This document shows, in pieces, positions 41,704 to 54,834 of a DNA stretch of 64,000 bases (positions are counted from its first letter, which is position 1; each line of letters starts with the position of its first letter). The position numbers were made by a program, and so were the translations under genes. The notes below the pieces were generated by a model. It saw only the letters and a program-made list of their open reading frames with translations, was not told the DNA's origin and ran no database searches. The DNA is taken from contig NC_087069.1 in assembly GCF_963678635.1 (NCBI RefSeq), positions 41,842,831 to 41,906,830 on the forward strand, written 5' to 3'. The stretch is from Symsagittifera roscoffensis. Its lineage: Eukaryota > Xenacoelomorpha > Acoela > Convolutidae.

Positions 41704-42247
41704 TTGTATGAACCATTGGGACACTCAAGCTGTCCGCCTTTCCATTGAAGGCTCACTCCGGTTTGTTTAGAATAGTTGTTCTCTCTTCTTTTGAATATTT
41801 CTCCTCCTATTTCAGGATAAGACAGCTCTACTCGTGTCTTATTTTGTATCGGGAAATTGAGAATATCAATTTCCCGCTGTTTTATTCAAGTACTTTCCCG
41901 CGATTGTAAATCGGTCGTTCTGATTCTTCTTTTTTGTGTTTTCAGTTGGTGCGAGAAAACTGAGTATGACAGGCTCCATTCGAAATTTTGAAAATTAAAA
42001 CTTCACTCCAAAATCACGTATTTTCGTGTCCCTCAAGGTCAAACTTCCAGATATGACCGACTGGCACACAACTTTCCCGCGATTATAACTCGATTCTTCT
42101 GATCGTTTTATTTTCGTAATTTCAGTTGTAGCGAGAAACCTGAGCATGATAGGCTCAATTCGAAATTTTGAAAAATTACTTTTCTCCCCAAAATCAAGAC
42201 AAACGTTCAGCTCAAGGTCAAACTTCCAAAAATGACCGACTGGCACA
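41704..42247 (-). repeat. Inverted LTR relic E, right piece, with partial tandem duplication
   Basis: From about 41715 the plus strand resembles the reverse complement of the element B LTR (CCATTGGGACACTCAAGCTG and following), down to GACCGACTGGCACA at 42034-42047, which is the inverted LTR start. About 190 bp of that end is repeated at 42048-42247, ending in the same GACCGACTGGCACA. It is more diverged than the B LTRs, so it is older. Confidence 0.65.
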
Positions 42248-42299
42248 TTTTCACATAGTTTGGTTTCCCAGATTGTCCTGGCTTTAATTTTATAACGTG

Positions 42300-42662
42300 C
42301 AAATTCGTTTTCAGATCATGCGAAGCTAGGAATTGAGGGAAAGGGTCGATCCCATCTCCGATGGATTGTACAAAAAAAATAGTGATGTAGAAACTTAAAA
42401 GTGATAGCGTGTCAATCCCGTTTTTAGGTGTGACCTCGTGGTCTGGGGACTCAGACACAGCAATGAGCTCACTATTTTTCATGTAAGGTAGGCTAATTTG
42501 CAGGGCTCGGCTGATAGCCTTGAAGCAGTAGTTATTTTTTTTTCGACACGATGTTACGAGAACCACATTGAATTGGCTATGGTAGGACCTTGGCTATGGT
42601 ATCCAATCCTTTTAGGACCTAGCTTTTCTTTCCATCGGTATGTTCTTCCGGGCGACTGTTTC
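42300..42662 (+). repeat. LTR relic F (A-type LTR, plus orientation)
   Basis: Contains AAGGGTCGATCCCATCTCC, the segment around CTCGTGGTCTGGGGA (degenerate stem-loop at 42430-42472) and CTTCCGGGCGACTGTT near 42650, all in the order found in element A LTRs read in element sense. Ends are eroded and no coding part remains. Confidence 0.55.
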
Positions 42663-42800
42663 AAACTCTTTACTCTCATGGAGCTTTTTTCGATCGCTAA
42701 AAAAATATAAACATTTTACGCAACCTCAACTTCAGCACGAATAAGGATTTTGCTCGAGAAATTTAGATGCGCGGCCCAATAATGAAGTCATAAGTCGCAC
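42663..42800. other. Unassigned AT-rich spacer
   Basis: Short stretch between LTR relic F and the inverted-repeat segment. Nothing recognised. Confidence 0.4.
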
Positions 42801-43911
42801 GGCTCTTTTTCTTCCCCCCCCCCCCCCACCTCACATAAGCGTCAATTTTATGGTGTAACGAGTTTGCATGCCAATTTTGGTAACCTTCGGTAACAAAATT
42901 TCACTAGTAAAACTTTGCACGTGGGAGGAAAAGGAAAAAGAGCCTGTCGCACACCTGACATTCAAGACATGTCATTCAAACACAACTATTGTTTATTACG
43001 GGTCGCTGAAGATAGTGAAGACTCTTTTTAAGGTCTTGATAATTTTTGTTTTTTTTTCTCCGAAAAACGTCTTAAAACTTGTTAAACTGCCATTTGAGTT
43101 TTCGCTGACAAACTCGACTATCGAATAACAAAAGTATGAGGGTCACAAAAACATGAATGGCTTATTAAAAGGATTTTAAGTTTTAGTTTCCCCAGCCGAT
43201 ATCTCAGTTTTTATAGCATTGGCAATTTTTCAGACTATAATATTTTACCGAAGTCTCATTTGGATCCTACAGTTCTAATAGATGATCATCGAATTACAAA
43301 GATTGATGAAAACTTCAGAATTTTGAACCAAAATAATCTGCACTCGCCACGATGGGAGTTCCAGCACAAGAACACACAGCTAGCGATTTACAATATCTCA
43401 AAGGTATCGAATATCGAGCCAATAGTGAATGGATTTCAAATTGCAGGCCGCCCAGTTACGCTCCTATATGTCAATGGAGCGCACAGGATTGACATAAAGG
43501 GCCTTGAAAAATTGGTATGGAACAATTTCAAACTCAACGAGGGCGGTTTTACAGCCAAACTTTACCATATATGTCTGCTCAATATCCAAGGTGCTTCGAA
43601 ACCAACGGAATTCACACTTCCAAATTCTGCTGAAGTAAGTTTATGAATGGTTTATTTAGCATTATTTTTATCGCACTCGAGTTTTTTTAGAAGAAAAGCT
43701 CACAATTATAGGCTCTTTTTCCTCCTCCCCCCGCCCACTTTTAGAGTTGAATTTTCTTTCCCATTTTTGGATTGTTTTAAGATTTGGCATACGGAATAAT
43801 TAGGCCATGTCAAACATATTTGCGGTTCATACTCAATCTTGTAAAACCACTCGTTACACCATGAAATTGATGCGTATGTGAGGTGGGGTGGGGGGGGGGG
43901 AAGGAAAAAGA
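42801..43911. repeat. Segment with ~60 bp inverted ends containing G/C runs
   Basis: The left end (42801-42862: CTTTTTCTTCC, a C run, then ACCTCACATAAGCG...GTAACGAGT) matches the reverse complement of 43852-43911, at about 90% by eye outside the homopolymer. This suggests a small inverted-repeat DNA element or two opposed copies of a repeat. An exon-like ORF lies inside. No transposase is recognised. Confidence 0.45.
43234..43634 (+). CDS. Exon-like ORF, hypothetical protein fragment
   Basis: Open frame of about 133 codons running from a TTTTTCAG acceptor (ending 43233) to a GAA|GTAAGT donor (GT at 43635). Together these look like an internal exon. The translation is a mixed polar/hydrophobic segment (VNGFQIAGRPVTLLYVNGA, WNNFKLNEGGFT) that I do not recognise. 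There is no start codon and no obvious neighbouring exon, so it may be a fragment of a gene captured in the surrounding inverted-repeat segment, or a chance ORF. Confidence 0.35.
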
Positions 43912-46559
43912 TCTACAATAAAGTTTCATGAATGAAAATTATCTGATTACCATTTTATCCATTTACTCAATCCATGGACTTAGCATGGTTTGCAGTTTTT
44001 TTCTAATGTGGAGGTCAACCTGAGCTCCTAATGAAATCAAAATGAACCTCAGTTCAGTGGTTTTTGAGAAAAATTTTGAGCAGGGGCGGATCTAGGGTTA
44101 TTATGAGGGGGGGGTTGCAAAAAAATGCATCAAAGTGATTTTCCGAGCACCCCTAGAACACTTTGAAGACCCTATTTTGACAAAAACTCTACTCCGTAGG
44201 CTTATTTTTGAGAAAAAAAACGTTTTTACTTGCAATTTTTGAAATGTTTTTTTTTTAAATTGCGTTTTTTTGGTGCTTGCGCTTAGTTTTAAAATTATTA
44301 TATTTTGAAGGCGTCTTTAAAAAGTTTTGAGAAGAAAAAAGAAATCTTGCGGGAATTTCAAAGTGATAACTATTGCAATCATTTCGTCGAAACCATTTTT
44401 ATTTAGGGTGGTCCTATGAAGAATGTCGTCATCAAAAATATCAACAAAAATATATTGTTCCGATTAAACTCCAGTTATTTGAGCATAAATGCTGATGATC
44501 ACATGTCCAATCGGTTAATCTTCCACGAATGCAGTATTGATAGATTGTACGAAGCGAGGTCGATTTAATATATTATCACACACCCAAAAAATACACTCAA
44601 TTCAAGCTAAATTTAATTAAAAGGAAGGTAAACACCAATATTGAACAGCAAAAGTGTTGAAGTCACCAAAAACGTGACAGCGACTTCGTTTCGAAAGTGG
44701 AATTTTTTTTAAAGATTTCCCAGCGGAATAAAAATTTTACCTGATAATCCAGTTTTCTGCAATTGGGTCGACTTTATCAAAAAGGTTAACGATATAAGAT
44801 GTTCGTAAAAATCAAGGAGGTTTAAGGCCATCTTTTTTTAATATCGAAATTTGGAAGTTTTTTTTGTAAATAAATAGTGTTTTTTTTTCGGTTTCTTTGC
44901 GTGTTCTGTTGCTGAGCAAATAAAAATTACATTAGGAATATAACCTCGCAATTAGTTTAAATTAGTTGCAGGTATTACAAGGGCAGTGGCCGGGCGTATA
45001 CACAGTGGGTTTTGGCGGTTCGGCGCAGGTGCGCACCCAACCTAGGTCGTTTTCTTTATAAACTCAAATATGAGACAAACTTGAGAGAACATAAAAAAAC
45101 GCTCCTTAACCGGGTTCGAACTCCCCACAAACTAAAAAGCTTAGCTATTTAAATTAGTTCATAAAACGGGCCTGGTCGAACTTGATTGACAGGTTTTTGT
45201 CTGTCAAAACCGTGTTTTGCCAAAAGTGTGAAACTGATCACACGCTCAAAATGTTGGTGATGAAATATCGCGTGTTATTGATTATTAAGAACTGTAAAAA
45301 GTGACAATTTGAAAAGCGACAATATTGATGAAATTACTCTTTTTCTCTGCGAAATACTGTTTTGGACCAGCACAAGCTTTTGACAGCTTTTCGGGAGAAG
45401 CAGAAAGCTGGGACAACAGGAGGCCTTCAGTAACAGATTTAGAAAGAATAAAGAAGTTGAGGGTGGACCCAACCTCCCCCCCCCCTCCACCCCACCCGGT
45501 ACAGAGCCCTTTATAAATGGTATCGTGAGAGGTTGCGGTAGCTGCAGTGTGCAGGCAGTGGGTGCAGGTTGTTCCACAGTGTGCAAGTGACTACCGTTGT
45601 GCAGGCGACTTGAATAGCCGTGCACATTTTCAAGCGAAATTTTCATTTTTTTTCTCCATTTCATCTCATGTGCTAATTTATATGATTTGCATGCTAAATT
45701 ATGATGAATGCTAAAAATGGCAGAACACGGTAACAAGTACTGGACCTTTTTTTCGAGAAAATACCTTGACTGAAAATAGCAAGTGTCTCAATTTTTTTAA
45801 AAATTTTTGGGCCCAGATTGTATAAATAGAAGTGTTATAATTTTTTTTGAAGTTTAGGGCCGACATTTTGAACCCAATTTATTGGAACCCGGTTAATCTC
45901 CAGCTATCAAAAACCTGCAAATTTTTTTTTAAAAGTCAAAAAATAACTTTTTGACAAAAATTAACGCCCGTGACTGGAACGCCTGAAAACTTCCTGTCTT
46001 ATTAATATCAGCTCAAAAAAACCAGTATATAAGTTAGTTTGACCTCCGGCGACCACAGGTTTACTCCGAGTGGCTAAAGGGACTTTGACTTAGTTTATAC
46101 GACACCCCCTAAATCTACCCGAAAATTTATGTGAGTTTATTAAATCCGCAGCGTCCTTTTTTCGGTATAAAAGCATTAATGTTTTTTTGTTGTCGGTGCA
46201 AGCCCGTTACATCACGTGTTAGAAAAGATATTCGCGTCACTTCGTAATCAACTCATTGATACCTACTTAGCCATACCCGGTTTAAGTTTTAACACGAACG
46301 CCGATAACCCTCGTAAGACTGTACAACATTACTAGTCATTTTGTACCATCACTCGAATATCCTGTTTGGCATGACGTCATAAAAAACTCAGTTAGTAGGC
46401 ATCGTAGCAAAACCTTCAACTCCTTGTCTGATGATAAATATGTAGCTATCTTAAAAAACAATCGAGTGAAATTAGTGCCATCGTGCATTGTCAACGCACC
46501 GAAACTAGGGAAACATTTGAGAAATGAAATAGTTCAGGTGTGCTAACCTCCGGTATAGT
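43912..46559. other. Unassigned intergenic DNA
   Basis: 2.6 kb of AT-rich sequence with many A/T homopolymers, a GGGGCGGATCTAGG word at about 44084-44097 and a C run near 45478. A tRNA B-box-like GGTTCGAACTC occurs at about 45113, but no matching A box or cloverleaf. Open frames here look random. Confidence 0.5.
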
Positions 46560-49500
46560 CAGTCATTTTATGTGAAAACGTAACGCCAAAGATACGCGGT
46601 TGCTAAAACAAAATTTGGCATAACACCAGCCTAAGAGATGAAAACTTTCGGAATCATTCTCAGGTACGGCGAAAACTTCAAAACTCTTGTTGCTAAGGCT
46701 AAGAGGAAAAATAGGTTGAATAAGAAGCAAAGCGCGCTCATTAAGCAACGTACTCTTATCTTAGTCAAATTGCAGGAAAACCAAACCGAGGTATATAGTT
46801 CTTGAGCTTCGAAATTGGTTCTTAGTAGTTTGCCGCCCACTCATAGATTGAACAGCTTGGCAATGAGAATTTGGTGGCTAATCTTATCAAAAAGTTTGAA
46901 ACAATCACAATAAACGGTTTAAGCTGTCTGATGTGGCACATCGATACCTTTGTATATATCATCAAGAAAGCAAATTAGTTGGCTAACATTTGAACGTCAT
47001 TTCGTGAAACCATGTTGTAAGGCTGGGATTTTTGTTTGAAGATGGGCGCATAACGAGTTGAACACGCTTTTTTCAAGATTTTTGCAGCAATGACGAGAAG
47101 TGTAATTGGCCTCTAGTTTTCGACATCAGTTTCAGCGCCCTTTTTGACATAGGTTTGATTGGTCCTATTTTTCAGGATGATGGAAATACACCGGTTCTCA
47201 AAATTTCCCCAAAAATATGAAGTTTTGCAAGAGCTGGGATGTCTTTAAATAGAGCTGGTGGGAGTTCGTCGGGTGCTCTGCTTGATAATGGCCGTAGTTT
47301 TTCTCCTCAGGACTAACAAAATCGCTCACTTCACAGGGCTGATGGGGACATAGATAGTCAAATTCGGCCGCTGTATCAAGGATTAAAATATATTGGAAGA
47401 ACTCTTTAAACATGTTAGCCATTTCAGTTGAATTTGTTTCTTTTTTTCTTCCAACGTTTAGCAGGCGAGAAAGCTTGCCTTTTTCTAACAGATTTGAAAT
47501 ATTTGATAAGTTTCCGACTTGAACGATCCTCTGCAAGAGCAGCCTCGTACGACGCTTGGTCACTCTCTATTGCTTGCTAGTTTTTTAAATTACACAAGGT
47601 CTTTGAACCAATAAAACGAACCATAAAACGAAAAGCACTAGTAAGTACCTCTGTGGTAGTGCGAACAGAAGCGTAAATAAAACACGATCCAATGCGAGAC
47701 ATGCTCCGTTTTGTACCACCAAGCAATCAAGGAAATTCCAGCCGCTATATTGGCTCTTCATTGCAATAATGCTCTTCGTTGTAATATTATAATGGTATCT
47801 TCTTTGCCCGTTGTTATGGTCAAATAAAATTTTATTGTTGAAAAAATCACAATAAATGGTTTCAACTGTCTGATGTGGCACATCGATACCTTTGTATATA
47901 TCATCAAGAAAGCAAATTAGTTGGGTAACATTTGAACGTCATTAGGTGAAGCCATGTTGTCAGGCTGGGATTTTTGTTTGAAGATACCCCTATCTGCAAA
48001 CAAAAATTCCAGCCTTACAAGATTTTTTTTCAAGATTTTACACGCTTTTTCAAGATTTTTGCAGCAATGATGACAAGTGTAATTGGTCTCTAGTTTTCGA
48101 CATCAGTTTCAGTGCCCTTTTTGACATAGGTTTGATTCGTCCTATTTTTACAGTGTGATGTAAAAACACCGGTTCTCAAAATTTCTCCAAAAATATGAAG
48201 TTTTGCAAGAGCTGGGAGGATTATAAATAGAGCTGGCGGGAGTTCGTCGGGTGCTCTGCTTGATAATGGCCGTAGTTTTTCTCCTCAGGACTAACAAAAT
48301 CGCTCACTTCACAGGGCTGATGGGGACATAGATAGTCAAGTTCGGCCGCTGTATCAAGGATGAAAAGTATATTGGAAGAACTCTATAAACATGTTAGCCA
48401 TTTCAGTTGGTTTTTGTTTCTTTTTTCTTCTTCCAACGTTTAGCAGGTGAGAAAGACTGCCTTTTTCTAACATATTTGAAATATTTGATAAGTTTCCGAC
48501 TTGAACGATCCTCTGCAAGAGCAGCCTCGTACGACGCTTGGTCACTCTCCATTGCTTGCTAGTTTTTTAAATTACACAAGGTCTTTGAACCAATAAAACG
48601 AACATAAAACGAAAAGCACTAAGTACCTCTGTGGTAGTGCGAACAGAAGCGTAAAGAAAACACGATCCAATGCGAGTTATGCTCCGTTCTGTACCACCAA
48701 GCAATCAAGGAAATTCCAGCCGCTATAATGGATCTTCATTGCAATAATGCTCTTCGTTGTAATATTATAATGGTATCTTCTTTGCCCGTTGTTATGGTCA
48801 AATAAAATTTTATTGTTGAAAAAATCACAATAAGTGGTTTCAACTGTCTGATGTGGCACATCGATACCTTTGTATATATCATCAAGAAAGCAATTTAGTT
48901 GGGTAACATTTGAACGTCATTAGGTGAAGCCATGTTGTAAGGCTGGGATTTTTGTTTGAAGATACCCCTATCTGCAAACAAAAATTCCAGCCTTACAAGA
49001 TTTTTTCAAGATTTTACACGCTTTTTCAAGGTTTTTGCAGTAATGATGACAAGTGTAATTGGTCTCTAGTTTTCGACATCAGTTTCAGTGCCCTTTTTGA
49101 CATAGGTTTGATTCGTCCTATTTTTACAGTGTGATGTAAAAACACCGGTTCTCAAAATTTCTCCAAAAATATGAAGTTTTGCAAGAGCTGGGAGGTTTTT
49201 AAATAGAGCAAGTGGGAGTTCGTTGGGTGCTCTGCTTGATAATGGCCGTAGTTTTTCTCCTCAGGACTAACAAAATCGCTCACTTCACAGGGCTGATGGG
49301 GACATAGATAGTCAAGTTCGGCCGCTGTATCAAGGATGAAAAGTATATTGGAAGAACTCTTTAAACATGTTAGCCATTTCAGTTGGTTTTTGTTTCTTTT
49401 TTCTTCTTCCAACGTTTATTAGGTGAGAAAGATTGCCTTTTTCTAACAGATTTGAAATATTTGATAAGTTTCCGACTTGAACGATCCTCTGCAAGAGCAG

Positions 49501-50860
49501 CCTCGTACGACGCTTGGTCACTCTCCATTGCTTGCTAGTTTTTTAAATTAAACAAGGTCTTTGAACCAATAAAACGAACCATAAAACGAAAAGCACTAGT
49601 AAGTACCCCTGTGGTAGTGCGAACAGAAGCGTAAAGAAAACACGATCAAATGCGAGACATGCTCCGTTTTGTACCACCAAGCAATCAAGGAAATTCTAGC
49701 CGCTATAATGGATCTTCATCGCAATAATGCTCTTCGTTGTAATATTATAATGGTATCTTCTTTGCCCGTTGTTATGGTCAAATAAATTTTTATTGTTGAA
49801 AAAATCACAATAAATGGTTTCAACTGTCTGATGTGGCACACCGATACCTTTGTATATATCATCAAGAAAGCAAACTAATTGGGTAACATTTGAACGTCAT
49901 TAGGTGAAGCCATGTTGTAAGGCTGGGATTTTTGTTCGAAGATACCCCTATCTGCAAACAAAAATTCCAGCCTTACAAGATTTTTTTTCAAGATTTTACA
50001 CGCTTTTTCAAGATTTTTGCAGCAATGATGACAAGTGTAATTGGTCTCTAGTTTTCGACATCAGTTTCAGTGCCCTTTTTGACATAGGTTAGATTCGTCC
50101 TATTTTTACAGTATAATGTAAAAACACCGGTTCTCAAAATTTCTCCAAAAATATGAAGTTTTGCAAGAGCTGGGAGGTTTTTAAATAGAGCTGGTGGGAG
50201 TTCGACGGGTGCTGTGCTTGATAATGGCCGTAGTTTTTCTCCTCAGGACTAACAAAATCGCTCACTTCACAGGGCTGATGGGGACATAGATAGTCAAGTT
50301 CGGCCGCTGTATCAAGGATGAAAAGTATATTGGAAGAACTCTTTAAACATGTTAGCCATTTCAGTTGGTTTTTGTTTCTTTTTTCTTCTTCCAACGTTTA
50401 GCAGGTGAGAAAGATTGCCTTTTTCTAACAGATTTGAAATATTTGATAAGTTTCCGACTTGAACGATCCTCTGCAAGAGCAGCTTGTACGACGCTTGGTA
50501 ACTCTCCATTGCTTGCTGTAGTTTTTGAAAATATACAACGTCCTTGAACCAATAAAACGAACAATGAAACGAGAAGCACTAGTAAGTACCTCTGTGGTAG
50601 TGCAAACAGAAGCGTAAGGAAACACGATCCAATGCGAGACATGCTCAATTTTGTACCACCAAGCAAGCACGGAAATTCCAGCCTCTATAACGGCTCTTCA
50701 TTGCAATAATGCTCTTCGTTGTAATATTATAACCGTATCTTCTTTGCCCGTTATTATGGCCAAATAACAGAAGTAACTGTATAACTAAGTATATATGAAC
50801 TGATACAAGGAGTGCTGTAGTTTCGGTGACTCGAGATAAGTTTAATCTCAAAGTCGATGA
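46560..50860 (-). repeat. Tandem array of non-LTR (Jockey/CR1-like) reverse transcriptase fragments
   Basis: Four copies of a ~980 bp unit. The marker encoding MTKRRTRLLLQRIVQVGN ends at 47563, 48545, 49521 and 50509, giving periods of 982, 976 and 988. On the minus strand each unit carries, across several frames, the linker before the RT (NLSNISNLLEKG, ANMFKEFF), then a DELPPALFKD-like segment, a RTGVFPSSWK-like segment and N-RPITLL with AAKILKK, all typical of LINE RT N-termini. The lowest copy extends into a degenerate VYCDCFKLFDKISH (RT motif A region). Stops and frameshifts are frequent, so nothing is functional. Clade assignment is tentative. Confidence 0.7.
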
Positions 50861-51450
50861 AACAACAACAGTAGTATTGTATGGTGTCCCGGATCCTAAG
50901 GGGGGGGGGTTGTCCTCACGTAAAGCAAGATCCTGGGAAAAGGGTCCTTAATTTTTTGGAGGACCCCTATCCTAGGATTTTGTAAATGAACGTAAGTTCC
51001 CACCCCTAAAGTAAAAGACCCCCTCCTTAGGATCTTGTTAAGCTGAGCTTAACAACCGGGACCCGATGCAATAATTCCTTCTAATTCCCTTTAAAGTGGT
51101 CCCTTTTGCCGCGATAATTTATGTTAATCGTCCTAATTCCTGAACTTTTCTTTTTCGTCCTAGTTTCAAGTGGATATCATTTCCTGGATTTCTTTCTTTT
51201 CGTCAAAGATTTGTCATGCTATTAAAAGTTTGTTATTGAAAACGAGCCAAAGCATTTCACACATTTGTTTGAATTAACACTTGGTTTGCGTCAACAAGTT
51301 TATTAGCCTGAAGCTATTTATGTTAAAACAGTGATTGAGCCCAATACGAGTATTTTATTAGTTGTAAATTGGTAAAAACCAAAACATGTACAAGTTGAAG
51401 TATAAAAAAGATGAACAGTAAAAATCATCTGAAAATATATGTTTCAGAAT
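50861..51450. other. Spacer between the LINE array and the Polinton
   Basis: 590 bp with short G/C-rich words repeated in both orientations (GGATCCTAAGGGG, AGGACCCCTATCC, CCTCCTTAGGATC around 50892-51035). It probably holds the left end of the Polinton, but I cannot identify a terminal inverted repeat because the other end lies outside the window. Confidence 0.35.
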
Positions 51451-51942
51451 TTAATGTTTATTGTTTTGGTTTTCTTTGCGCTGTTTTTTAGATGGTCGTT
51501 CTTCTGAAGCTTCAGATAAAATAAATGGGTTATTTATAGGGGGACGTTTACGGACTCGGCTACTAGAAGCTTTTTCTTCTTGCAGCTCTGTTTCTGAGTA
51601 GGGCGGCTGTAAAAATCCCCAATCCGGAAGTTGAAAATCGGGAGAACTGTTATCAGTTTCATTGTATGAGTTGGCCCACTCGGTGTCCATGTAAATGTCT
51701 TCTAGAAAAGCATTTTCTCCGGCGGCTTTATGGTCAAAGGGCACTGTCGAAACTCCGTCAAAAAGGAGATAATGCAAGTTTGTTTTGTTTCACTGTCATA
51801 TTGGTGTGACCTTTCGAAACTATATTGTAGTTGTACACTCTCATTGTTTTTCCAGTGAATAATGTGTCCCTGAAGGTTTGGTGGACCAGTTCTCTCTGTG
51901 CACTCCGTTTTATTCCTTTGGCACTCAATTTTTGAGTGCCTT

Positions 51943-52267
51943 CTAAACAGAAGCAAAATTATTATTCTTTTCTACAGCGCAGGGGATAGTTTCAATTCAC
52001 TTCAGCAACTCAATTTATACCGAACAAAATTTGATTCATTTTACCAAAAAAGAGCAGAAGACTCTAAATTATGATTAAAAAAGAGGAAAGAGAAGGAATA
52101 TGTTGTCAGATAAATCAACGTTTAGGCAACATTGTATAATGTTGCCTAAATCAGCTAAATGCCCATAGTTTAATGCAACAAATTAAGGGGTTAGGGAGGT
52201 TGGTGGTGGTAATTTTGTTCTGTAAAAGGTAGGAATGGGGTGGAAGGGTGGCTTGAATTTTATTTAC
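51943..52267 (-). other. Intron in PolB (325 bp)
   Basis: Donor GGTAAATA and acceptor TTCTGTTTAG on the minus strand. Splicing joins SVVLN to the KLSAKGIK segment in frame, giving the continuity expected of Polinton PolB. Confidence 0.65.
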
Positions 52268-54834
52268 CATTAAGGACGACCGAATATAGTTTCGGTTTTA
52301 GGGCGATGATTTCTCTGATCGGCTTCCCACCAGTCTCGTCTTTGAACTTCAGCACAACTTTCTTGTTGGTATCCTCGAACAAGAAATGGTCCTCATCGTA
52401 ATTTAAAAAGTCGAAATCAGCTTTTATTTTCTCCAAGTCTCGGTAAACGTCATCAGTTTTTATGGCATAAATAAAACTATCCGTGTCGGAGTAAAGGAGT
52501 TCCAAGTTTAGATTTGGTTTCATTTTTTGATAATGAAACTGAAACATGAAACGCTTGGCCAGGTCTAGGATGGTCGCACCAACTATCATAGGTTTGTCCC
52601 ACAATATTTTTGTTACCGAAAAGCTGATTGTGGCTAATTGATCGTCAATGATTTGAAAGCTTTTCCTTGTGCTCAGAGCTGTTTTTTTGTAAAAGTTCTC
52701 TCTGATTCCTGACAATCTCCAGCTTCTTTCTTCCTAACTTAGACTCCATTGTTTTACCGAAAGCTGAATTAACAATAAGCTTGTAAAAATTCTCCTGGAA
52801 TTTGTTTACCGCGGCTTTTCGTAGACGGGTGTTGAGATCTACAAAGGGTGCCATTCAGTGACTTTGGCGGAACTGAAGAACTTTTCCGAGGTGAGTTATT
52901 TTCATTCTCAGCTCGTGGTACAATTTTAGGGTAAGGTAGTGCAAAACATAACCTTCTTTAGGATGCAAGGTCTGTAGAAGCCTTGGCACTTTTGGCAGTG
53001 TGGTGATTCCCAATTTTCACAACATGTCGACTTGCTCGTTGCTCATTGTACCGATGTCCACTACTTCACGAGAGGGGGTAACCAGCAAAGAAGTCGTGAA
53101 GCTCTTCGGGTATGGTTAAATTGACTTCAACTATATAACCCCACTCTGAGGTTTCGCTGGTGAGCAGTATGTCTGCCAGACTTTTTTCAATTATTGAAAA
53201 ATCGTTTAATGGCAAAGGGCAGTGTTTCATTATCCCCCCGTACAAATTGTTTGCATCAATATTGAGGGTGTAGCTTGATGGTTCTGAGGGCGAAAAAAAT
53301 TGTCGAGGTATTTATTGTTTGCTTTGTAAAATCGGCGCGCGTTAACCGACGATATGCCTCCTCGTATCGTTCGCTGCACAAGATCCAGATGTTCACGGTC
53401 CGTTAATAGTTTCAGTTCGGGCTTAAAAACTTTTCGAAAGGCGTCCCCGGAAAGGTTACTTGCCGTGAAATAACAGGCGCAATCCAGCCCGTATGTTTGA
53501 TAGCAAACTTCACGAAAAGCTTCGAAAACGGAAGCAAGTAAAAGCACATCTGTAGTCAAGTACAAGTCATGGTAATCACCATGTGAACCACACTTCAGTT
53601 CTGTGAAAACTTTTAGGGCATGATTGTACTCGCTTCTTGAAACACTCACATCCCCTCCTGTTAGACTATTTTTCCACATTGCTCGTGGGGGAAGACGATT
53701 TTCTCGGAATTTTTCGAAAGAATTGAAGTATGAGTAGGGGTAATGTCCTTTCTGTTTTAACATACTGACTTTTTCAGGTGAGTGGCTGAGTTTTTCAAAA
53801 TAGTTCTCCAGCAGAAAAAACTTTTCGTTGGGCAAATTATCGACAAGTTTTGCAAACGGTGCTACCATTAACCTATGCTAATCGATGAATCTAAGATTTT
53901 CGTAGAGTTTTTTATTTTTCCGTTTTTGTCCGTGTACGTTTCTATATATACCGAGATTGTCAATGATATATATTTTTCTTCAGATGCGGGTATTACGGAA
54001 GAAGTGTTTTCCGAATCGCTTTCTGCCAGCGCTTTGATTATAAAGTGTAAATCATAATTTGACAAATTTTGAGCTACCACTGGAATGTAATTTGTTGTTT
54101 TTCTATTAACGTTACACTCATTGTGTGCCCAACCCAGGAACTTGTTGGTGTAATGGCACTGATCAAGTACCACTTGATCAGTGTCGGAAAAATCGTTCTC
54201 GCATATCCAACAATTTGCAAAATCTTCCCGTTCCTGGTCAGTTATACCAATGAAAGTGTAATATTTCCTTTTTTCTACGTAAATTTGTCTCGCTAACGAT
54301 TCAAGGGAGCTAATTAGCTCTTCCATCACATTCGGTCCTCTTTTAAGCTCAAACTTTAACAGATAATTTTCCGCAAATTCGATTACTGCTAACGCGTAGC
54401 CGCACGGTTGATGGATTTCAATTGTTTGCGTGCTAGATTTTTGCGGATCAGGTTGCGGTCCGTATACTGGTAAGAGCAGTGACTCCAGATCTAAGTAGAA
54501 TACTCTGGGTACGTACCAACGAACTGTTAAGTTTTTGAACTTGTGGTCATCTTTTCCCGGCTTGGGCATTGTTATGACAACATCTTCGTCTTGGTAGCAC
54601 AGTTCTTGATCTCTTCTCAGAGTTTCGAATGAAGCGCATGTGTGGAAACATTTGCGGCAAATCTCAGATTGAAATCGGTGCACTTTGTGCCGCACGTACT
54701 AGACCAGTTTCTGGAGATCACTTATCAACACATAGTGATATTTTGATCCATCTGTCAGCAGCAACAAGTCCACAATCAGGCTAGTAGTGAATCTGCTCGA
54801 TACTCTTATGGGCAACAATTCGCCATCGTTGTAC

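Noticed and set aside
45060-45140. tRNA-like GGTTCGAACTC box, possible tRNA gene or SINE
   Set aside because: No A box, cloverleaf or discriminator stem could be made, and a SINE body is not evident.
45275-45736. 153-codon minus-strand ORF
   Set aside because: Low-complexity, no splice or start context, and no similarity to anything recognised. Judged a chance ORF.
47962-49972. Regularly repeated units as a CRISPR-like array
   Set aside because: The units are ~980 bp degenerate LINE fragments, not short repeats with unique spacers, and the genome is eukaryotic.
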